Program-made: the position numbers and the translations under genes
Notes under the pieces: model-generated
What the model was told of the DNA's origin: nothing
Databases searched by the model: none
Seen by the model: the letters and a program-made list of their open reading frames with translations, nothing else
DNA from: an uncultured Oscillospiraceae bacterium
GTDB lineage: Bacteria > Bacillota_A > Clostridia > Oscillospirales > Acutalibacteraceae
Length of the DNA: 7,966 bases
Direction: 5' to 3'
NCBI GenBank assembly: GCA_905211185.1
Contig: CAJLZR010000035.1
Location: 1-7,966 of the forward strand
Part shown: positions 5,306 to 7,966 of the stretch, one piece after another
Layout: the number at the start of each line of letters is the position of its first letter
How positions within the stretch are numbered: position 1 is the stretch's first letter

Positions 5306-6166
5306 GTGGTTGGTGATGTTGTTTTGGAAGATAAATTTTTAAAACTAAGCGACGAGGAGCTAAGAAGCCTACAGCTTAAAAGTTTAGAAATACTGCTTTA
5401 TTTTAAGAAGTTTTGCGAAGAACATAATTTGATGTTTTATTTTTGCGGTGGTTGTTGCATAGGGGTGCTGCGCCACCAAGGGTTTATTCCGTGGGACGAT
5501 GATATAGATATTTTTATGCCGCGTAATGACTATGAAAAACTTTTTAAAATTTGGAATAAATATGCAGATACCGAAAAATATTCGTGCAATCGTACAACAA
5601 AAGATGTGTTTATAGGAAACGTAATGACCACCATAACCGATAATCACACAAAAGTTATAAGGCCCTGGCAAAAAGGAAAAGATGGGGCAAAGGGTGTTAT
5701 GATAGATGTTTTACCTCTTGATGGCTGTGCTCCCAAAGGAATAAAGAGAAAAATGCAAATGTTTTGGAGTATGGTTTTTACTCTTTATTGTTCAAAAATG
5801 GTTCCTGTTAATCACGGAAAAATAATGTCTGCCATATGTAAAATTTTACTTGGTATTATTCCCGGTGATAAACTAAAATATAAAATTTGGAAGTTTGCCG
5901 AAAAGCAGATGAGCAAATATCCAATAAAGGATTCAAAATTTATAACCGAGCTTTGTGCAGGCCCCCATTATATGAAAAATGAATATCCAAAAGAAATATT
6001 CGAAAAGGCAGTATATAAGACTTTTGAAGGGTATCAGATGCCGGTGCCGGTTGGTTATGATAAGTATCTAAAAATGGCATTTGGGGATTATATGAAGCTG
6101 CCGCCGAAAGAAAAACAAATTCCGCATCATGATATAATATATATGAATTTAAATGAATCTCAATAA
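5306..6166 (+). CDS. LicD-family phosphotransferase (candidate ribitol-phosphate or phosphocholine transferase)
   Basis: LicD/fukutin-family proteins move a phosphorylated alcohol (phosphocholine, ribitol phosphate or similar) from a CDP donor onto a glycan. The N-terminal half has the hallmark layout: LSDEELRSLQL (14-24), FCGGCCIG (46-53), VLRHQGFIPWDDDIDIFMPR (54-73) with the metal-binding Asp64-Asp65-Asp66-Ile-Asp68, and DYEKL (75-79). The C-terminal YDKYLKMAFGDYMKLPP (251-267) is also typical. The cytosolic enzyme has no clear signal peptide. It starts two bases after the glycosyltransferase stop if the GTG at 5306 is used. The TTG at 5324 is an equally plausible start, with SD-like GGTGAT at 5312-5317, giving MEDKFLKLSDEE. 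Because tarI and tarJ follow directly, CDP-ribitol is the most likely donor; no choline genes are visible. Family firm, donor inferred. Confidence 0.92.
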   Translation: MVGDVVLEDKFLKLSDEELRSLQLKSLEILLYFKKFCEEHNLMFYFCGGCCIGVLRHQGFIPWDDDIDIFMPRNDYEKLFKIWNKYADTEKYSCNRTTKDVFIGNVMTTITDNHTKVIRPWQKGKDGAKGVMIDVLPLDGCAPKGIKRKMQMFWSMVFTLYCSKMVPVNHGKIMSAICKILLGIIPGDKLKYKIWKFAEKQMSKYPIKDSKFITELCAGPHYMKNEYPKEIFEKAVYKTFEGYQMPVPVGYDKYLKMAFGDYMKLPPKEKQIPHHDIIYMNLNESQ

Positions 6167-6189
6167 ATATTAAAATGGAGGATAATTTT

Positions 6190-6909
6190 ATGATTTTTGG
6201 AGCAATAGTTGCAGGTGGGGTAGGAAACAGAATGAACCTTTCGGGACTCCCGAAACAGTTTTTGCCACTGGGAAAATCCCAGAAGCCAATAATAATACAC
6301 ACTTTGGAAAAATTTCTTATTTGTGAAAAATTGGATTTTATTTATTTGGGTATAAATAAAGATTGGCTTGGGTATGCAGAGGAGCTTTTAGATAAATATG
6401 ATATTGATAAAAAGAAAGTTTTTATCGTGCCGGGTGGTGCCGATAGAAATTTGACTATTTTAAATATAATCGAAGCTATTGAAAAAAATCATGGCGAAAG
6501 CAAGGAACATATAATAGTCACTCATGATGCGGTCAGACCTTTTGTAACTCTTAGAATGTTAAACGAGAATATTGAAGCTGCCAAAGAATGCGGAGCGTGT
6601 GATACTGTAACCCCCGCAATTGATACAATAATTGAATCAAAGGACGGAAAATTTATTTCTTCGGTTCCGCAAAGGAGTTTTATGTACCAAGGCCAAACCC
6701 CGCAAACTTTTAATATGTCTGAACTTAAAAGGCTCTATAACGATCTTACGGAAGAAGAAAAAAGCATATTGACCGATGCATGTAAAATTTTTACGTTTAG
6801 GAACAAACCCGTTAAAATGGTTCAAGGTGATGCGTTTAATATTAAAATTACCACCGTTAGCGATTATAAAATAGCCGAAGCTATAATTGGGGGAAACCTG
6901 TGTGATTAA
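6190..6909 (+). CDS. tarI: TarI-type D-ribitol-5-phosphate cytidylyltransferase
   Basis: Joins CTP and ribitol-5-phosphate to give CDP-ribitol, the donor for ribitol-phosphate polymers. The 239 residues form a complete IspD/TarI nucleotidyltransferase: AGGVGNRM (8-15), LPKQFLPLG (20-28), the ribitol-family GGADRN (82-87), THDAVRPF (111-118), YQGQTPQTFN (166-175), TDACKI (195-200), and NIKITT (217-222). IspD is the main alternative, but residue similarity to staphylococcal TarI as I remember it, and the tarJ partner, favour TarI. The start is ATG 6190 with GGAGG eight bases upstream; an in-frame ATG at 6175 overlaps that ribosome-binding site and would precede the conserved N-terminus. The gene lies 23 bases after licD and overlaps tarJ by 8 bases. 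The visible catalytic motifs are intact. Confidence 0.93.
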   Translation: MIFGAIVAGGVGNRMNLSGLPKQFLPLGKSQKPIIIHTLEKFLICEKLDFIYLGINKDWLGYAEELLDKYDIDKKKVFIVPGGADRNLTILNIIEAIEKNHGESKEHIIVTHDAVRPFVTLRMLNENIEAAKECGACDTVTPAIDTIIESKDGKFISSVPQRSFMYQGQTPQTFNMSELKRLYNDLTEEEKSILTDACKIFTFRNKPVKMVQGDAFNIKITTVSDYKIAEAIIGGNLCD

Positions 6910-7918
6910 TTATGTTTATCAATTAATTAGACCCGGTGTGATTTCCATAAAATACGAAGATGTAGAATCAAAAAACGATGTTATTGTAAGGCCTTTATAT
7001 ATGGCGGTTTGTCATGCGGATCAAAGGTATTATAGGGGGATGCGTGATATTGATAAACTAAAAAATAAGCTTCCCATGGCTTTGATTCACGAGTGTGTAG
7101 GCGAGGTTGTTTTTGACCCTCATAATGCATTTGAAAAAGGGCAAAAAGTTACAATGATCCCAAACGTTAAATCTAAAATAAATGATGAAAGTATATACGA
7201 AAACTACCAAAAGGGTTCGGCTTTTCTTTCAAGCGGAAAAGATGGATTTATGCGTGAGTTTGTAAATTTAGATGCAGACAGGCTGGTAAGTATCGGGAGC
7301 GTTTCTTGCCAGTTTGCAGCTATTTCCGAATTTATAAGCGTTGGAGTGCATGCGGTTAACAGATTAATTAAAAACGCCAATAAAAATATGAATTCTTTCG
7401 GAATTTGGGGTGATGGAAGCCTTGCATATGTTGTTTCATGCATTATCAAACAAACATTTCCCAAAGCAAAGCTTTGCATTGTAGGTAGAGATTTATTTAA
7501 ACTATCACAATTTACGTTTGCAGATGAAACTTACTTTTCCGATAATATTCCGAAAGATTTTTGTATTGACCATGCCTTTGAGTGCGCAGGCGGCGAAGGA
7601 AGTTATTATGCCATTGATGATATTATAAAATATATAAATCCTCAAGGCACCGTTATGCTGATGGGCGTTAGCGAAAACAAAGTTGCCATAAATACGCGCG
7701 ATGTTTTGGAAAAATGTCTTAAGCTTATAGGTTCAAGTAGGTCCGGGCGAGAGGATTTTGAAAAAGCTGTGGAGTTTTTAAATGAGCCGACATTTCAAAA
7801 GAGAATTAGCAGAATTATATATGAAGACGCGCCTGTGGGCTCTATTTCTGATATACACAGAGTTTTTGAAACTGATTTAAAAACGCCATTTAAGACCGTA
7901 TTTAAGTGGAATTTATAA
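6902..7918 (+). CDS. tarJ: TarJ-type ribulose-5-phosphate reductase (zinc-dependent alcohol dehydrogenase family)
   Basis: Reduces D-ribulose-5-phosphate to D-ribitol-5-phosphate with NADPH, supplying TarI. Its 338 residues closely match known TarJ (about 340). Diagnostic stretches are INYVYQLIRPG at the N-terminus, VIVRPLYMAVCHADQRYY (27-44), LPMALIHECVGEVVFD (57-72), SSGKDGFMREFV (110-121), FGIWGDGSLAYV (166-177, the dinucleotide-binding turn), DHAFECAGGEGS (223-234), and LIGSSRSG (275-282). Probable zinc ligands are Cys37, His63 and Glu64, as in medium-chain dehydrogenases. The GTG start at 6902 overlaps the tarI end by 8 bases and gives the MIN-YQL N-terminus seen in staphylococcal TarJ; an upstream TTG at 6887 does not fit the family. 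A weak GGGGG (6889-6893) serves as the ribosome-binding site, consistent with coupled translation. Identification is strong. Confidence 0.95.
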   Translation: MINYVYQLIRPGVISIKYEDVESKNDVIVRPLYMAVCHADQRYYRGMRDIDKLKNKLPMALIHECVGEVVFDPHNAFEKGQKVTMIPNVKSKINDESIYENYQKGSAFLSSGKDGFMREFVNLDADRLVSIGSVSCQFAAISEFISVGVHAVNRLIKNANKNMNSFGIWGDGSLAYVVSCIIKQTFPKAKLCIVGRDLFKLSQFTFADETYFSDNIPKDFCIDHAFECAGGEGSYYAIDDIIKYINPQGTVMLMGVSENKVAINTRDVLEKCLKLIGSSRSGREDFEKAVEFLNEPTFQKRISRIIYEDAPVGSISDIHRVFETDLKTPFKTVFKWNL

Positions 7919-7948
7919 TTAATTTTTAGAGTTGGAGAAATATATATA

Positions 7949-7966
7949 ATGCCAGAGATAAGCGTA
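7949..7966 (+). CDS. Start of the next gene, probably another family 2 glycosyltransferase
   Basis: Only six codons (MPEISV) fall inside the window. They are preceded by GGAG (7934-7937) eleven bases upstream and lie 30 bases after the tarJ stop. The pattern MPxISV is a very common opening of family 2 glycosyltransferases, and one would fit this cluster. The call rests on a very short peptide plus context. Confidence 0.45.

Noticed and set aside
6175..6189. Upstream ATG start for tarI
   Set aside because: This ATG overlaps the GGAGG ribosome-binding site of the ATG at 6190, and the extra residues precede the conserved family N-terminus.
6887..6901. Upstream TTG start for tarJ
   Set aside because: The GTG at 6902 gives the family-typical MIN-YQL N-terminus; the longer form adds unmatched residues inside tarI.

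Overview
The window looks like a low-GC, Gram-positive Firmicutes chromosome, most likely an anaerobic or gut-type clostridium. The reasons are AT-rich intergenic DNA, strong Shine-Dalgarno (SD) sites, sigma-A-like promoters, and the genes fhs, ireB (UPF0297), yqeG, rpsU and tarI/tarJ. No species can be named from the sequence alone.

Layout. Positions 1-579 (minus) hold the N-terminal 193 codons of formate--tetrahydrofolate ligase (fhs). A divergent promoter region (580-735) separates it from 736-2136 (plus), a 466-residue, probably helical cytoplasmic protein that I do not recognise. Next comes a minus-strand block read right to left: an rpsU with an unusual N-terminal extension (3644-4000), a YqeG-family HAD phosphatase (2960-3535), a type II dehydroquinase-like protein lacking its catalytic histidine (2560-2997), and the Ser/Thr-kinase substrate ireB (2234-2479). 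The block converges on the unknown gene across a short AT-rich gap.

Positions 4001-4277 form a second divergent promoter region, with one strong promoter for rpsU and one for the cluster to the right. That plus-strand cluster (4278 to the window end) encodes an ExoA-like family 2 glycosyltransferase with C-terminal membrane segments, a LicD-family phosphotransferase, a TarI-type ribitol-5-phosphate cytidylyltransferase, a TarJ-type ribulose-5-phosphate reductase, and the first codons of what is probably another glycosyltransferase. The genes are tightly packed; tarI and tarJ overlap by 8 bases.

How the genes fit together. TarJ should reduce ribulose-5-phosphate to ribitol-5-phosphate, and TarI should activate it to CDP-ribitol. 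The adjacent LicD protein is a natural candidate to place ribitol phosphate on a glycan built by the glycosyltransferases. The result would be a ribitol-phosphate-containing teichoic acid or capsular polymer. The animal ISPD plus fukutin/FKRP pathway combines the same two protein families.

The observations most worth a second look are the roughly 60-residue acidic, Asn-rich extension on ribosomal protein S21; the dehydroquinase-like protein with substituted active-site histidines, whose gene overlaps yqeG; the LicD/TarI/TarJ grouping; and the unrecognised 466-residue protein. I found no CRISPR array, tRNA, rRNA, insertion sequence or recognisable riboswitch.
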